Made by a program: the position numbers and the translations under genes
The notes under the pieces: model-generated
Databases searched by the model: none
What the model saw: the letters and a program-made list of their open reading frames with translations, nothing else
Told to the model about the DNA's origin: nothing
In this document: piece by piece, positions 1 through 8,846 of the stretch
Position numbering within the stretch: the stretch's first letter is position 1
How the letters are laid out: each line of letters starts with the position of its first letter
Assembly (NCBI RefSeq): GCF_013090115.1
Contig: NZ_JABFNN010000045.1
Coordinates: 62,001-126,000 of the forward strand
From: Flagellimonas amphidinii
GTDB taxonomy: Bacteria; Bacteroidota; Bacteroidia; Flavobacteriales; Flavobacteriaceae
Length of the DNA: 64,000 bases
Direction: 5' to 3'

Positions 1-1122
1 ATTGTTCGTCCAACCTCTGAAACCATAATTTGGGATACATACCGTAAATGGGTACAATCGTATCGAGATTTACCTATTATGATCAATCAATGGGCCAATG
101 TGGTGCGTTGGGAAATGCGAACACGTTTGTTTCTTCGTACTGCTGAATTTTTATGGCAAGAAGGACATACAGCACATGCTACACGGCAGGAAGCGGTAGA
201 GGAAGCTGAGCAAATGATGCATGTTTATGCTGATTTTGTTGAAAATTATATGGGGGTCCCCGTAATCAAGGGTACCAAGACGGAAAGTGAGCGTTTTGCA
301 GGGGCAGAGGAAACGTATTGTATTGAAGCTTTAATGCAAGATGGTAAGGCATTGCAGGCTGGGACATCGCACTTTTTAGGGCAAAATTTTGCCAAGGCTT
401 TTGATGTGAAGTTTGCCAATAAAGAAGGGAAGCAAGAGCATGTTTGGGCAACTTCTTGGGGTGTTTCCACAAGATTGATGGGAGCTTTGGTGATGACCCA
501 TAGTGATGATAATGGTTTGGTGCTTCCACCTAATCTTGCTCCTATTCAAGTTGTAATTGTTCCTATTTACAAAGGATTGGACCAGTTAGATGCTATTTCA
601 GAAAAGGTAGAACCTTTAGTGAAGGAGTTGCGTTCTAAAGGAATTTCGGTTAAATATGACAAAAGGGATACCCATAAACCTGGTTTCAAATTTAACGAGT
701 ACGAATTGAAAGGAGTGCCGGCACGAATTGCCATAGGGCCGAGGGATTTGGAAAATGGCACTTATGAAGTGGCCAGACGTGATACTTTGCAAAAGGAATC
801 CATGAAAGATACTGAGGTTGTTGAAAGAATAGAGTCGCTTTTAAAAGAAATTCAAGAGAATATCTACCAAAAGGCATTGGATTTTAGGGAAGAGCATATT
901 ACAAATGTCGATTCTTACGAAGAATTCAAAAAAATACTTGAAGAAAAAGGAGGTTTTGTATCTGCTCACTGGGATGGAACATCGGAGACCGAAGATATGA
1001 TTAAGGAAGAAACCAAGGCCACCATTCGATGTATTCCATGGAACGTAGAAAAAGAGGAAGGGAAGTGTATGGTTACTGGAAAACTATCTGCCCAAAGGGT
1101 ATTGTTTGCAAAGGCCTACTAA
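1..1122 (+). CDS. proS: Prolyl-tRNA synthetase, 3' part (5' end outside window)
   Basis: Charges tRNA-Pro with proline in the cytoplasm. The frame is open from base 1, so the gene is cut by the window edge; 373 codons are visible. The first residues contain [12 protein letters not shown], a class II synthetase motif. The catalytic core continues through [20 protein letters not shown], followed by an anticodon-binding domain (IQVVIVPIY onward) and a C-terminal domain that ends in FAKAY. The terminal tyrosine and the C-terminal extension mark the archaeal/eukaryote-type ProRS, which is usual in Bacteroidota. The tRNA-Glu pair and rpsT follow on the same strand. Confidence 0.97.
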   Translation: MVRPTSETIIWDTYRKWVQSYRDLPIMINQWANVVRWEMRTRLFLRTAEFLWQEGHTAHATRQEAVEEAEQMMHVYADFVENYMGVPVIKGTKTESERFAGAEETYCIEALMQDGKALQAGTSHFLGQNFAKAFDVKFANKEGKQEHVWATSWGVSTRLMGALVMTHSDDNGLVLPPNLAPIQVVIVPIYKGLDQLDAISEKVEPLVKELRSKGISVKYDKRDTHKPGFKFNEYELKGVPARIAIGPRDLENGTYEVARRDTLQKESMKDTEVVERIESLLKEIQENIYQKALDFREEHITNVDSYEEFKKILEEKGGFVSAHWDGTSETEDMIKEETKATIRCIPWNVEKEEGKCMVTGKLSAQRVLFAKAY

Positions 1123-1149
1123 ACAGGGCGCAAAAAATAAAATTTACTG

Positions 1150-1179
1150 TTGCAAGACTTAAAAATAGTTGTATTTTTG
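1150..1179 (+). promoter_or_regulatory. Bacteroidota-type promoter for the tRNA-Glu genes
   Basis: TTG at 1150-1152 and TATTTTTG at 1172-1179 match the phylum's -33 (TTG) and -7 (TAnnTTTG) elements with a 19-base spacer. The tRNA begins 23 bases further on. This is the best promoter match I found in the window. Confidence 0.7.
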
Positions 1180-1202
1180 CATCCGCAATTGTGCAACCTT
1201 AA

Positions 1203-1274
1203 GGCCCGTTCGTCTAGGGGTTAGGACGCCAGGTTTTCATCCTGGTAACAGGGGTTCGATTCCCCTACGGGCTA
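1203..1274 (+). tRNA. tRNA-Glu (anticodon TTC), copy 1
   Basis: A 72-base cloverleaf. The acceptor stem GGCCCGT pairs with ACGGGCT, with one G-U at the end. The anticodon arm is CCAGG-TTTTCAT-CCTGG, which puts TTC in the anticodon, and the T arm contains GGTTCGATTCC. CCA is not encoded. Identical to the second copy. Confidence 0.96.
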
Positions 1275-1330
1275 CAAAGTTCAATGAAATGACTGTTTTT
1301 TTGTCATTGAGTTGAAATTTTATTGATTAT

Positions 1331-1402
1331 GGCCCGTTCGTCTAGGGGTTAGGACGCCAGGTTTTCATCCTGGTAACAGGGGTTCGATTCCCCTACGGGC
1401 TA
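1331..1402 (+). tRNA. tRNA-Glu (anticodon TTC), copy 2
   Basis: Identical over all 72 bases to the copy at 1203-1274, with a 56-base spacer between them. No separate promoter is visible in the spacer, so both are probably cut from one transcript that may also reach rpsT. Confidence 0.96.
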
Positions 1403-1434
1403 CGAAAAGAATTTTGAAAGTATAAATTAAGACA

Positions 1435-1686
1435 ATGGCAAACCATAAGTCAGCATTAAAGAGAATTAGAAGAAACGAAGCGGTACGTTTGCGTAACAGG
1501 TATCAGCACAAAACTGTGCGTAATGCTATCAAAAAATTACGTAACGAGGAAGATAAGAAAGCTGCTGAAGCATTATTGCCTACGGTTGTTGGTATGATTG
1601 ATAAGTTGGCCAAGCGCAACATCATTCATAACAACAAAGCGGCTAACCTTAAGAGCAAATTGATGAGCAAGGTTGCAGCAATGTAA
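1435..1686 (+). CDS. rpsT: 30S ribosomal protein S20
   Basis: An 83-residue basic protein of the small ribosomal subunit that binds 16S rRNA early in assembly. It opens with [15 protein letters not shown], the hallmark S20 start, and keeps the lysine/arginine-rich helical pattern to the end ([12 protein letters not shown]). Length is typical. It lies 32 bases after the second tRNA-Glu with no clear promoter of its own, so co-transcription with the tRNAs is likely. A strong intrinsic terminator follows. Confidence 0.98.
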   Translation: MANHKSALKRIRRNEAVRLRNRYQHKTVRNAIKKLRNEEDKKAAEALLPTVVGMIDKLAKRNIIHNNKAANLKSKLMSKVAAM

Positions 1687-1704
1687 TATTGTTTAGAAAA
1701 AATA

Positions 1705-1739
1705 GAAAAAAAGCTCCATCTATTGGAGCTTTTTTTTTG
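1705..1739 (+). terminator. Intrinsic terminator of rpsT
   Basis: The 7-bp stem AGCTCCA/TGGAGCT (1712-1718 with 1724-1730) is followed by a run of T. Confidence 0.9.
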
Positions 1740-1769
1740 CTTGAATCTATAGAGCCCATTATTATAAAT

Positions 1770-1800
1770 AAAAAAGCCCCATAAAATGGGGCTTTTTTAA
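1770..1800 (-). terminator. Terminator of the LruC gene (bidirectional)
   Basis: The GCCCCAT/ATGGGGC stem is flanked by A and T runs on both sides. It lies just past the stop of the minus-strand gene at 1824, and can also back up the rpsT terminator. Confidence 0.85.
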
Positions 1801-1823
1801 TCTATGTTTGGCAGGGAATTTTG

Positions 1824-3875
1824 TTAATCCTTTAAGTCTGACTCATTACGGTAACCTGTGGAATCTTTGTACCAATCTTCGAATACTGTGCCTCCTGAAG
1901 TTGCCCATTGGTTAAAAAAGTTGTAAGCTCGGTTAACCGGAACTCTTTCTTTAGGTGGTTTAAAATTGTGCATAATGTTGATTGCCCAAGGCAAACCACT
2001 ATCAGTTTTGTAATTGCCATCAACATCTTGGTTTACACCTTCTACCTCTGTGTCATTTTCACCCAATGAGGTTTTAAATCTGTTGGGTAAGTGAATTTCT
2101 CGACCTCTTTCCTTGTTCACTATCAAGAAAGGATTAAAAGGAGCGATACCTAATTGATTGGTGGTAATCGGGGTGGAGAACTTTACGGTCACTAAAGTGG
2201 GAATGTTCAACATGGCCTCATTGTTATCAAATAATATGATTACTGCTCTATCTTGCCCTTCTTCCACGCCATTTGAAGCTACATTAATATATCCTTCCGT
2301 TAATACTGTGCCAGTAACAGATTCAATTAGGTTGGGAGCTATACTTTCCATTTCAATCCCAAAGGCATTGATAAGACCTGCTCCATCTGAAGTAACTTCA
2401 AAATGAATGTCCAATTGAACCGCCATGTTATCAGAATTTAATACCGCTACGAATCTATAATTAACGGCGGTATCATTAAAATCATAATCCCCCATAAACG
2501 GCCATAAATCTTCAAATGCTACGGTACCCCATCCATATTTACTTGGAGTAAATTGTTCAAAAGCTTTATCAGCATCTTCAGGGTATTTGTCATTGCTATC
2601 GGTAACACCATCCCCATCTGTATCTGGGTCTACAGCATTTTCATCGGTTATTGTAAATGTTGTAAGGTCATTGATGGTTCTATCAAAAGAAATTCCGGAT
2701 GTTGAATTAGGGCCATACCGATATTCCCAGCCACCTGTTTGTGTATCCATAACAATTAGGTTGCTGTTGTTTGAATTGTTGGCCAACCATAATTCATTGT
2801 TGGAATCAAAAGTCATTGAAGTGGGTTGGAAAGGAAGGTCTTCTCCACTGATTCTAATGGCATCGTAGTCTCCGTCAGCGTTAAAGTCCAATCTATACAA
2901 TCCGGAAAATGAACAGAGAAAAATGGTGCCATCTTGTGCGAAAGCCAAATCTCCCCCACCTGTATTGTGAAGACCTATAATGTCCCAGTTAGATAAGATA
3001 TTAGCATTCTGAGGGTCAATGCTGTATAGTTTGCCATGTTTGGAAAAATATAATAATCCATCATTTGTATTATAATCCAGTCTTGGACCCCCAATGCCCA
3101 AATCCCCTACAGTAGTCCAAGTATCATTGACGATATCATATTTCATTAAAGGGTGAGGTCTACTTTTTCCAATGGAATACAACATTTTGTTTGAAAGGTC
3201 TATTGCGGCGGTATAGCTTCCCATGGGCATATCCGAAATGAATGTGTAATCACCTGTCAATGGATCAACTTGAAACAATTCCGCACTACCATTTACGCAG
3301 TATAGATAATCTTCTGTCATTAACTTGTTGAAGGATGCTTTTTTTCCACTTTCGGGGGAATAAGTATAAGTGGTGACCGGCTCCGTGATGTTGACTATTG
3401 CAGAAGAATATTTTAAGCCTTCTTTTCTTCGGATGTATAGTTTATCAAAATAATCTGGTACGGCAAAAGTGTGTTCTATTTTGCCTCCTGAGGGAATTCC
3501 GCTAAATAAAATGTGGTTTAGATTATCAACCGAAATATCGTTGTCAGTCTCTTCTTCATTTTCTTCATTGATATAGGTGATTTCTTCGCCAATAAAAATT
3601 TGGTCATTATAGGCATAAACGTCGTACTTTACGTTTGAAGTATTATCGTTTATAACCAATTGAACTTTACTTTCTGTGTTAAAATCAAATCCTGCTGGAA
3701 TGGTTAATTCTGTTATTGCAAGTTCGTCAATAGGAGTTTCTTCAGTAGGCGAATCATCAGTATCACTTTGTGCATCGGGTTCGGTCGGATTTTCTAAACT
3801 ATCCTTAACGCACGAAGAGTACGTAAACATGATCATGATTCCTATAGTGGTCAAAAGAATTCGGGGAGTTTTCAT
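1824..3875 (-). CDS. LruC-domain surface lipoprotein with propeller-like middle
   Basis: A 683-residue predicted lipoprotein. The signal ends in TYSSC (Cys22), followed by an acidic, threonine-rich linker. Residues about 180-400 carry repeated short beta blades of the type found in propeller lipoproteins (LFQVDPLTGDYTFISDM). DTDGDGVTDSNDKYP at about 420 is a thrombospondin-3-like calcium motif. From about 445 (YGWGTVAFEDLWPFMGDYDFND) the C-terminal part matches the LruC/DUF4842 domain. LruC proteins are secreted or surface proteins of unclear function; a sensory or adhesive role is only a guess. It is a single-gene unit with its own terminator. Confidence 0.8.
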   Translation of the reverse strand: MKTPRILLTTIGIMIMFTYSSCVKDSLENPTEPDAQSDTDDSPTEETPIDELAITELTIPAGFDFNTESKVQLVINDNTSNVKYDVYAYNDQIFIGEEITYINEENEEETDNDISVDNLNHILFSGIPSGGKIEHTFAVPDYFDKLYIRRKEGLKYSSAIVNITEPVTTYTYSPESGKKASFNKLMTEDYLYCVNGSAELFQVDPLTGDYTFISDMPMGSYTAAIDLSNKMLYSIGKSRPHPLMKYDIVNDTWTTVGDLGIGGPRLDYNTNDGLLYFSKHGKLYSIDPQNANILSNWDIIGLHNTGGGDLAFAQDGTIFLCSFSGLYRLDFNADGDYDAIRISGEDLPFQPTSMTFDSNNELWLANNSNNSNLIVMDTQTGGWEYRYGPNSTSGISFDRTINDLTTFTITDENAVDPDTDGDGVTDSNDKYPEDADKAFEQFTPSKYGWGTVAFEDLWPFMGDYDFNDTAVNYRFVAVLNSDNMAVQLDIHFEVTSDGAGLINAFGIEMESIAPNLIESVTGTVLTEGYINVASNGVEEGQDRAVIILFDNNEAMLNIPTLVTVKFSTPITTNQLGIAPFNPFLIVNKERGREIHLPNRFKTSLGENDTEVEGVNQDVDGNYKTDSGLPWAINIMHNFKPPKERVPVNRAYNFFNQWATSGGTVFEDWYKDSTGYRNESDLKD

Positions 3876-4135
3876 TGTATCAGTTTTTTGGATATAAATC
3901 CGGATTTTCTGTTAAAATTAGATTTTTGACTTTGTCAATTATTTAGTTGCTGGTCGGATAGCGCATGTGTATCGATTAATCGATATGTAGGCTAGTTAAA
4001 AGGAGTAGTATTATTAGTTTTTACTATGAACGAAAAAACCTACAAAATAATATAATTACTCGACGAAATACTTGGAAATGTTGTAATTGCCAATTAAAAC
4101 GATGCTGAGAAGAATGAAGAAGTAGGTTTTTTTTA

Positions 4136-4822
4136 TTAGCGGAATGCTTTTCTTTTACCAATCAAGAGGCCTATAATGAAAAGTGAATACATTAGGACTA
4201 TAAGAGCTAGAAGAATGTAATATAACTTATAAGAGACCCAAACGCCATAATTAATAGAACTCATCAACCAAATATTGGGGGCAAATAAATAAAAAATAAA
4301 CGTGCCTATGCTAACCCAATATAAAAGATTGTACTTGATAGGATATGGGTTTAACTCCATTTTTTTTTCTTTAAAATAGAAGAAAATAGAGGTCAATAAG
4401 ACCAATGCCCCTACAATATCTGCATAATATAGACTGGTGTAGAATGGGTTCTGAAAGAAAAGACTAATGACATAGCTGAGTATGGATGTGATTACACCAT
4501 ATTTTATCCATTTTTTATAAGTCTTGGATTGAACTGTTTTATAATAAATCCAATAAAAAAAGAGAAAAGTAATAACTTGATAGATGTTGTATATGATAAT
4601 ATTATACCAAGAGTACTTCGCGACAAAAATGAATTGAAATTCATGGTATTTTATAAAATACCCCAAAAGCTCAGTAAAAAAGGTGTAAATGATAAATATT
4701 GGAAAATATTTCAATACAGTATCATAATACCTCCTATATCTGATTACGGCAACAATCCATGTAAGCAGATATAGGGGTATGTAAAAATGATTTTGTAAGA
4801 ATATGATGAATTCTTCGTTCAT
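4136..4822 (-). CDS. Polytopic membrane protein of unknown function
   Basis: 228 residues with about six or seven hydrophobic segments spread over the full length (for example near 12-28, 40-58, 80-96, 108-124, 135-150, 170-186 and 200-222) and a basic C-terminus (GKRKAFR). Aromatic residues are very frequent. I recognise no catalytic or transport motif. It starts two bases after the stop of the lipoprotein gene at 4825 and is clearly in the same operon, so the two products may work together at the envelope. Confidence 0.75.
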   Translation of the reverse strand: MNEEFIIFLQNHFYIPLYLLTWIVAVIRYRRYYDTVLKYFPIFIIYTFFTELLGYFIKYHEFQFIFVAKYSWYNIIIYNIYQVITFLFFYWIYYKTVQSKTYKKWIKYGVITSILSYVISLFFQNPFYTSLYYADIVGALVLLTSIFFYFKEKKMELNPYPIKYNLLYWVSIGTFIFYLFAPNIWLMSSINYGVWVSYKLYYILLALIVLMYSLFIIGLLIGKRKAFR

Positions 4823-4824
4823 AA

Positions 4825-5496
4825 TTAATAATCAGCATCAGGCGGTGGTCCTGCCGAACCGCGGTTCAAAGTCAGACTTTGAGATGCATACGTGGCTGGA
4901 GCAGAAGTTGTTGGGGCAAAACTTGCGTAAGACCTTTGTTTGGTTTTTTGGGTACTTCCAATTTCGTTTGCGCCAACTGCATTTTTAATCAATTTGGCCT
5001 TACCATCTTCTCCAATGTAGAATCCATATTCATGTCCATCAACTTTCATGGTTGGAACAATAAAAATTGAATTTTGTCTAGGGTGTACAATTTTCTTTCC
5101 ATCAGGAAAGTCTTTTTTATTAGGGTAGTTGGCAAAATACAATCGAAGCGAAGAAATGTCTACACCAGCTCCTTTGGCTTCTTGTTCAATGAAAGCCATG
5201 TATTGTTTGATTTCTTCATAGCCAAATGAGGAGAAACGTGCCGCCTTAAAATTTTCATCATCATTGGTTTCTAGTTCAAAGGCTTGAATAATTTCGACTC
5301 TGTTTTTGGAATAATTGTCGTAAAGTGATTTTGATTCTTCCAGTGATATAATGCCTTGAGGTGGTGCTACTTTTTCCTCTCTTGGTTTTTCTAGAGCTGG
5401 TTCAGAGGTTTCTTCTTTTTGGACCTGTTTGCATGATCCTAGCATGAGTAACAACGAGCCCAAAAAAATAAGGGCTGCTTTTCTGGTGTTTTTCAT
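4825..5496 (-). CDS. Lipoprotein of unknown function
   Basis: 223 residues. The signal is MKNTRKAALIFLGSLLLMLG with Cys22 in the lipobox, then a Glu/Pro-rich linker. The folded part (about 50-180) contains alternating helix and strand segments. The C-terminus is rich in Ala/Ser/Thr/Tyr and ends in GSAGPPPDADY, probably disordered. I do not recognise the family. First gene of a two-gene operon with the membrane protein at 4136. A TTG with a TATCTTTA element (one mismatch from TAnnTTTG) lies upstream and could be its promoter. Confidence 0.7.
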   Translation of the reverse strand: MKNTRKAALIFLGSLLLMLGSCKQVQKEETSEPALEKPREEKVAPPQGIISLEESKSLYDNYSKNRVEIIQAFELETNDDENFKAARFSSFGYEEIKQYMAFIEQEAKGAGVDISSLRLYFANYPNKKDFPDGKKIVHPRQNSIFIVPTMKVDGHEYGFYIGEDGKAKLIKNAVGANEIGSTQKTKQRSYASFAPTTSAPATYASQSLTLNRGSAGPPPDADY

Positions 5497-5569
5497 TGTA
5501 TAAGTGTTTTTAGTTGATAGTTCTGGGGGAACTGTTTAAAGATATGGCATTTCTTTAAAATAGGTCAAC

Positions 5570-5603
5570 AAAAAAGCCCTTCAAAATTTTTTGAAGGGCT
5601 TTA
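5570..5603 (-). terminator. Intrinsic terminator of rho
   Basis: A long stem, AAAGCCCTTCAAAA with TTTTGAAGGGCTTT, followed on the minus strand by a T run just past the rho stop codon. Confidence 0.88.
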
Positions 5604-5635
5604 TATTATTGTTTTTCAGTTAATTAAAACTTAAA

Positions 5636-7213
5636 CTATTCATTCATAGTTAACAAGAACTCTTCGTTGTTCCTGGTCTGTTTTATGCGTTGCTCCATAA
5701 ATTCCATGGCCTCAACAGGGTTCATGTCTGCTAAATACTTGCGCATGATCCACATACGTTGAATGGTATTTTCATCCAATAAGAGATCATCTCTACGAGT
5801 AGAAGATGAAATCAAGTCTATGGCTGGGAAAATTCTACGGTTGGAGATTCTACGATCTAACTGAAGTTCCATGTTGCCGGTTCCTTTGAATTCTTCAAAG
5901 ATAACTTCATCCATTTTGGAGCCTGTTTCCGTTAAAGCAGTTGCTATAATTGATAGGGATCCGCCATTTTCAATATTTCTGGCTGCACCAAAGAAACGTT
6001 TTGGTTTGTGCAGGGCATTTGCATCAACACCACCACTCAATACTTTACCAGAGGCAGGTTGCACCGTATTATAGGCTCTGGCCAATCGGGTAATGGAATC
6101 TAATAGGATAACTACATCGTGTCCGCATTCCACTAGACGTTTTGCTTTTTCCAGTACAATATTGGCGACTCTAACGTGTTCTGTGGCTTCTTTGTCAAAT
6201 GTTGAGGCCACTACCTCGCCACGTACATTACGTTGCATATCCGTAACCTCTTCAGGACGTTCGTCAATCAACAGAATAATTTGATAAACCTCTGGATGAT
6301 TGGCGGCAATAGCATTCGCAATGTCCTTCAACAACATGGTTTTACCTGTTTTTGGCTGGGAAACAATCATGCCACGTTGCCCCTTTCCAATAGGGGAGAA
6401 CAGATCCATAATCCTTGTGGAAATAGTGCTTTGCAGTTCTGCCAATTTAAATTTTTCCTTCGGAAATAAAGGCGTCAGGTGTTCAAAGGATACTCTATCT
6501 CGAACTACCTGGGGATCCAAACCATTTATTTTATTGACTTTAATAAGTGGGAAATACTTTTCTCCTTCCTTGGGGGGTCTAATGTTTCCTAGCACAGTAT
6601 CCCCGGTTTTCAATCCAAATAAACGAATCTGTGATTGCGAAACATAAATATCATCAGGAGAGGAAAGGTAATTGTAATCGGAAGAGCGCAAGAAACCGTA
6701 TCCATCCTGCATGATATCCAATACACCTTCGCTTTCAATAATGCTGTCGAACTCAAACTCAGGCTCTTTATACCTGTTTTTTAGGTCTTTGTCAAAATTG
6801 CTGTTTTTCTTGTCGTGCCCACCACCTTTTTGATGTTGTTGCGGACCATTTCTTCTAGGGCTGTTTTGGTGCTTTTGGTAGCCGTTTTGCTTTGGATCCT
6901 TTTTTCTAGGTTGCCCTTTGGATTCTTCCTTTTGTTCCGGTTGAGGAACGTTTTCAGAGGTTGTTTCGGTTGCTGGGGCTGTTGTTTCGCTTTTTGGCTT
7001 TGCTGTTCTGGTTCTTTTAGGCCTGGGAGGATTTTGTTCTCCAGTATCTAAGGTTTTTTCTTTGACGACCTTTGGGTTGGATGCCTGTACATCGAGTATT
7101 TGATAGACCAAATCAAGTTTTTTTAGGGACTTAAATTTGGGAACATTAAGGTTTTTTGCAATTTCTTGCAACTCAGGAAGCTTTTTAGCTTTTAGATCTG
7201 AAATCTCGAACAT
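5636..7213 (-). CDS. rho: Transcription termination factor Rho with large disordered insert
   Basis: A hexameric RNA-dependent ATPase that ends transcription. Domains in order: Rho N-terminal helical domain (1-43); a low-complexity stretch at about 45-150 rich in Lys, Gln, Pro, Asn and Arg; cold-shock RNA-binding domain (about 160-230, [12 protein letters not shown]); and the ATPase domain with Walker [10 protein letters not shown] at about 284-292, [16 protein letters not shown], and [14 protein letters not shown] near the C-terminus. 525 residues compares with about 420 for E. coli Rho; the difference is the insert. Bacteroidota Rho proteins are known for such inserts. Single gene with its own terminator. 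Confidence 0.97.
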   Translation of the reverse strand: MFEISDLKAKKLPELQEIAKNLNVPKFKSLKKLDLVYQILDVQASNPKVVKEKTLDTGEQNPPRPKRTRTAKPKSETTAPATETTSENVPQPEQKEESKGQPRKKDPKQNGYQKHQNSPRRNGPQQHQKGGGHDKKNSNFDKDLKNRYKEPEFEFDSIIESEGVLDIMQDGYGFLRSSDYNYLSSPDDIYVSQSQIRLFGLKTGDTVLGNIRPPKEGEKYFPLIKVNKINGLDPQVVRDRVSFEHLTPLFPKEKFKLAELQSTISTRIMDLFSPIGKGQRGMIVSQPKTGKTMLLKDIANAIAANHPEVYQIILLIDERPEEVTDMQRNVRGEVVASTFDKEATEHVRVANIVLEKAKRLVECGHDVVILLDSITRLARAYNTVQPASGKVLSGGVDANALHKPKRFFGAARNIENGGSLSIIATALTETGSKMDEVIFEEFKGTGNMELQLDRRISNRRIFPAIDLISSSTRRDDLLLDENTIQRMWIMRKYLADMNPVEAMEFMEQRIKQTRNNEEFLLTMNE

Positions 7214-7377
7214 TAAGTAAAGAATAAGTTAAACTGTCTAATCTGAAAAATATTGAAGTAAAGGTTATCGGGGAACTACTGGAGGAAAGATTTCCTTTGG
7301 GTAAGAGCTTCGCTAATAACGCCACAAGTATACAAATTATTTTTTAGGAATAAGGGCATTTTTATCAAAAAGACGCC

Positions 7378-7385
7378 TATTTTTG
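7378..7385 (+). promoter_or_regulatory. Possible -7 element for the DUF4293 gene
   Basis: TATTTTTG matches TAnnTTTG exactly and lies 22 bases before the ATG at 7408. No clear TTG -33 element is seen at the right spacing, so support is partial. Confidence 0.35.
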
Positions 7386-7407
7386 CTTTTTGAAATTTAT
7401 TTGCACA

Positions 7408-7818
7408 ATGATTCAGCGAATTCAGACGTTTTTTTTGGTAATTGTTGCAATTATAGCAGGAGCATTGCCTTTTTTTCTAAGTTTGTGGACTGATGAGGAT
7501 GGAGTGGAAATTTTTGCAAAAGACGTTCTTTGGATCAGTATTGCTTTTGTTGTTTCGGCGGTTTTGGCCGTCATTTCAATTTTTATGTATAAGAAAAGAC
7601 AAAATCAATTTGTGGTGAACAGATTGAATATGATATTGAACCTTTTTTTACTAGGATTTTTCGTTTATCGATCGCTAAGCTTATCCGGAGAAATGCAAAT
7701 TTCTGAGAAGGGTATTGGGATGCTGATTCCTGTATTTTCTATCGTTTTTCTTGTCCTGGCCAACAGGGCTATCAAAAAGGATGAAGATCTTGTAAAATCT
7801 GTTGATCGCTTGCGTTGA
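7408..7818 (+). CDS. DUF4293 family membrane protein
   Basis: 136 residues, four predicted membrane segments (about 7-24, 38-58, 75-92, 106-122) and a charged C-terminus. MIQRIQT at the start is typical of this Bacteroidota-only family, whose function is not known. I chose ATG 7408 rather than an in-frame TTG six codons earlier because it opens with that N-terminus. Divergent from rho and followed by a terminator, so it stands alone. Confidence 0.85.
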   Translation: MIQRIQTFFLVIVAIIAGALPFFLSLWTDEDGVEIFAKDVLWISIAFVVSAVLAVISIFMYKKRQNQFVVNRLNMILNLFLLGFFVYRSLSLSGEMQISEKGIGMLIPVFSIVFLVLANRAIKKDEDLVKSVDRLR

Positions 7819-7844
7819 ACCTAACATCTTAGTAGTATTAGTGC

Positions 7845-7878
7845 GAAAAAGCCCCAGTATTTGCTGGGGCTTTTACTT
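7845..7878 (+). terminator. Bidirectional terminator between convergent genes
   Basis: The 7-bp stem GCCCCAG/CTGGGGC (7851-7857 with 7864-7870) has A residues before and T residues after it, so it can serve both the DUF4293 gene and the minus-strand lipoprotein. Confidence 0.85.
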
Positions 7879-7904
7879 TTTAATATATCTTAGAATTCAA
7901 AATG

Positions 7905-8765
7905 TTACTGCGTCAGGGTTTCTGGTGTAAATCCGTTATTGAATTTGACATTTGACATGGTTTGAACAATACTTGGTTGCTCACCATAACCTTCTTCACT
8001 AGGGATATAATAAGATCTTTTGGTGGAGATTAATTGTCCATCTACATTCTCATACTCATAATGAGCTAAAATTACTGGTTCCTCAATTCCAAAGAATGGC
8101 AAAGAAAAATAAAACCTGTCAACCAGCTTGGTTTCTGGATTTACCAGCACAATGTAAACATCATTCTGTGCTTTTCCAGTCATTTCTGCGTTATAGGAAA
8201 CTTCAACCTTGTCATAAACCTTACCATCATGTTCTTCAGTGCCCAAATATTTTGCGGTAGCAGCTTTATCGCCTAATTTATAGGGCATAGTAAACCAATA
8301 GTAATTGGTCTTACGAAGAAAATCCGCCATGTTCAAGTTTTTTTCATCATTTACTTCATTTCCATCATGCTTCATTATAATGGTACTTTTGCCGTCAAAG
8401 AATTGTGTGATTTCCCCTTCGGCATTAGGCATTACATTGATTTGGTGCTGGGTGTACTTGGCAAATGACTCTTCTGTGCCAAAAATATATCGCTCAATGG
8501 AAATATCGGCATTTCCATTTTCTGGGTATTCGTAGTGGTAAGTATATTCCACATCATGTTTTTTCCACAAATCATTCCATCCACCATGTGTATGGGCAAT
8601 GGCCTTTAAGATAGATTCTGGTTTATTGGTATCATAAACAGGCTCTTGAGGTTTAACTTCGGTCGTTTCCATCATCTTGGGCGCTTCTTTTTTTGCTTTT
8701 GGTTGACAAGCGACTGTGAGCAATAGTCCAAGGATAATAAGTGTTTGCAAATACATTGTTTTCAT
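7905..8765 (-). CDS. Lipoprotein, DUF6503-like
   Basis: 286 residues. Signal peptide with lipobox LLLTVAC (Cys20), a Lys/Glu-rich linker, then a domain from about 50 that begins with ILKAIAHTHGGWNDLWKKHD and continues as a beta-rich fold to the end (YYIPSEEGYG, VQTMSNVKFNNGF). The AHGGW start and the pattern of strands resemble the DUF6503 group of Bacteroidota lipoproteins, a recollection I could not check. Likely a periplasmic or outer-membrane lipoprotein; role unknown. Minus strand, separated from the next minus-strand gene by 81 bases. Confidence 0.65.
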   Translation of the reverse strand: MKTMYLQTLIILGLLLTVACQPKAKKEAPKMMETTEVKPQEPVYDTNKPESILKAIAHTHGGWNDLWKKHDVEYTYHYEYPENGNADISIERYIFGTEESFAKYTQHQINVMPNAEGEITQFFDGKSTIIMKHDGNEVNDEKNLNMADFLRKTNYYWFTMPYKLGDKAATAKYLGTEEHDGKVYDKVEVSYNAEMTGKAQNDVYIVLVNPETKLVDRFYFSLPFFGIEEPVILAHYEYENVDGQLISTKRSYYIPSEEGYGEQPSIVQTMSNVKFNNGFTPETLTQ

Positions 8766-8846
8766 TTCGGTGTAGCTTAATTGTTGGCTTACTTAGACGG
8801 TTTTCTATTTGAAGCTTACAAAGGTGTTGTCTTATTTTTTGATAAC

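Noticed and set aside
1203..1402. Tandem repeat of about 128 bases, considered as a repeat element or attachment site
   Set aside because: The repeated units are two complete tRNA-Glu genes; no integrase or direct-repeat partner lies nearby.
4033..4132. Eleven-base inverted repeat AAAAAACCTAC (4033-4043) and GTAGGTTTTTT (4122-4132)
   Set aside because: The arms are far apart, mostly homopolymeric and not flanked by direct repeats or a transposase; chance is likely.
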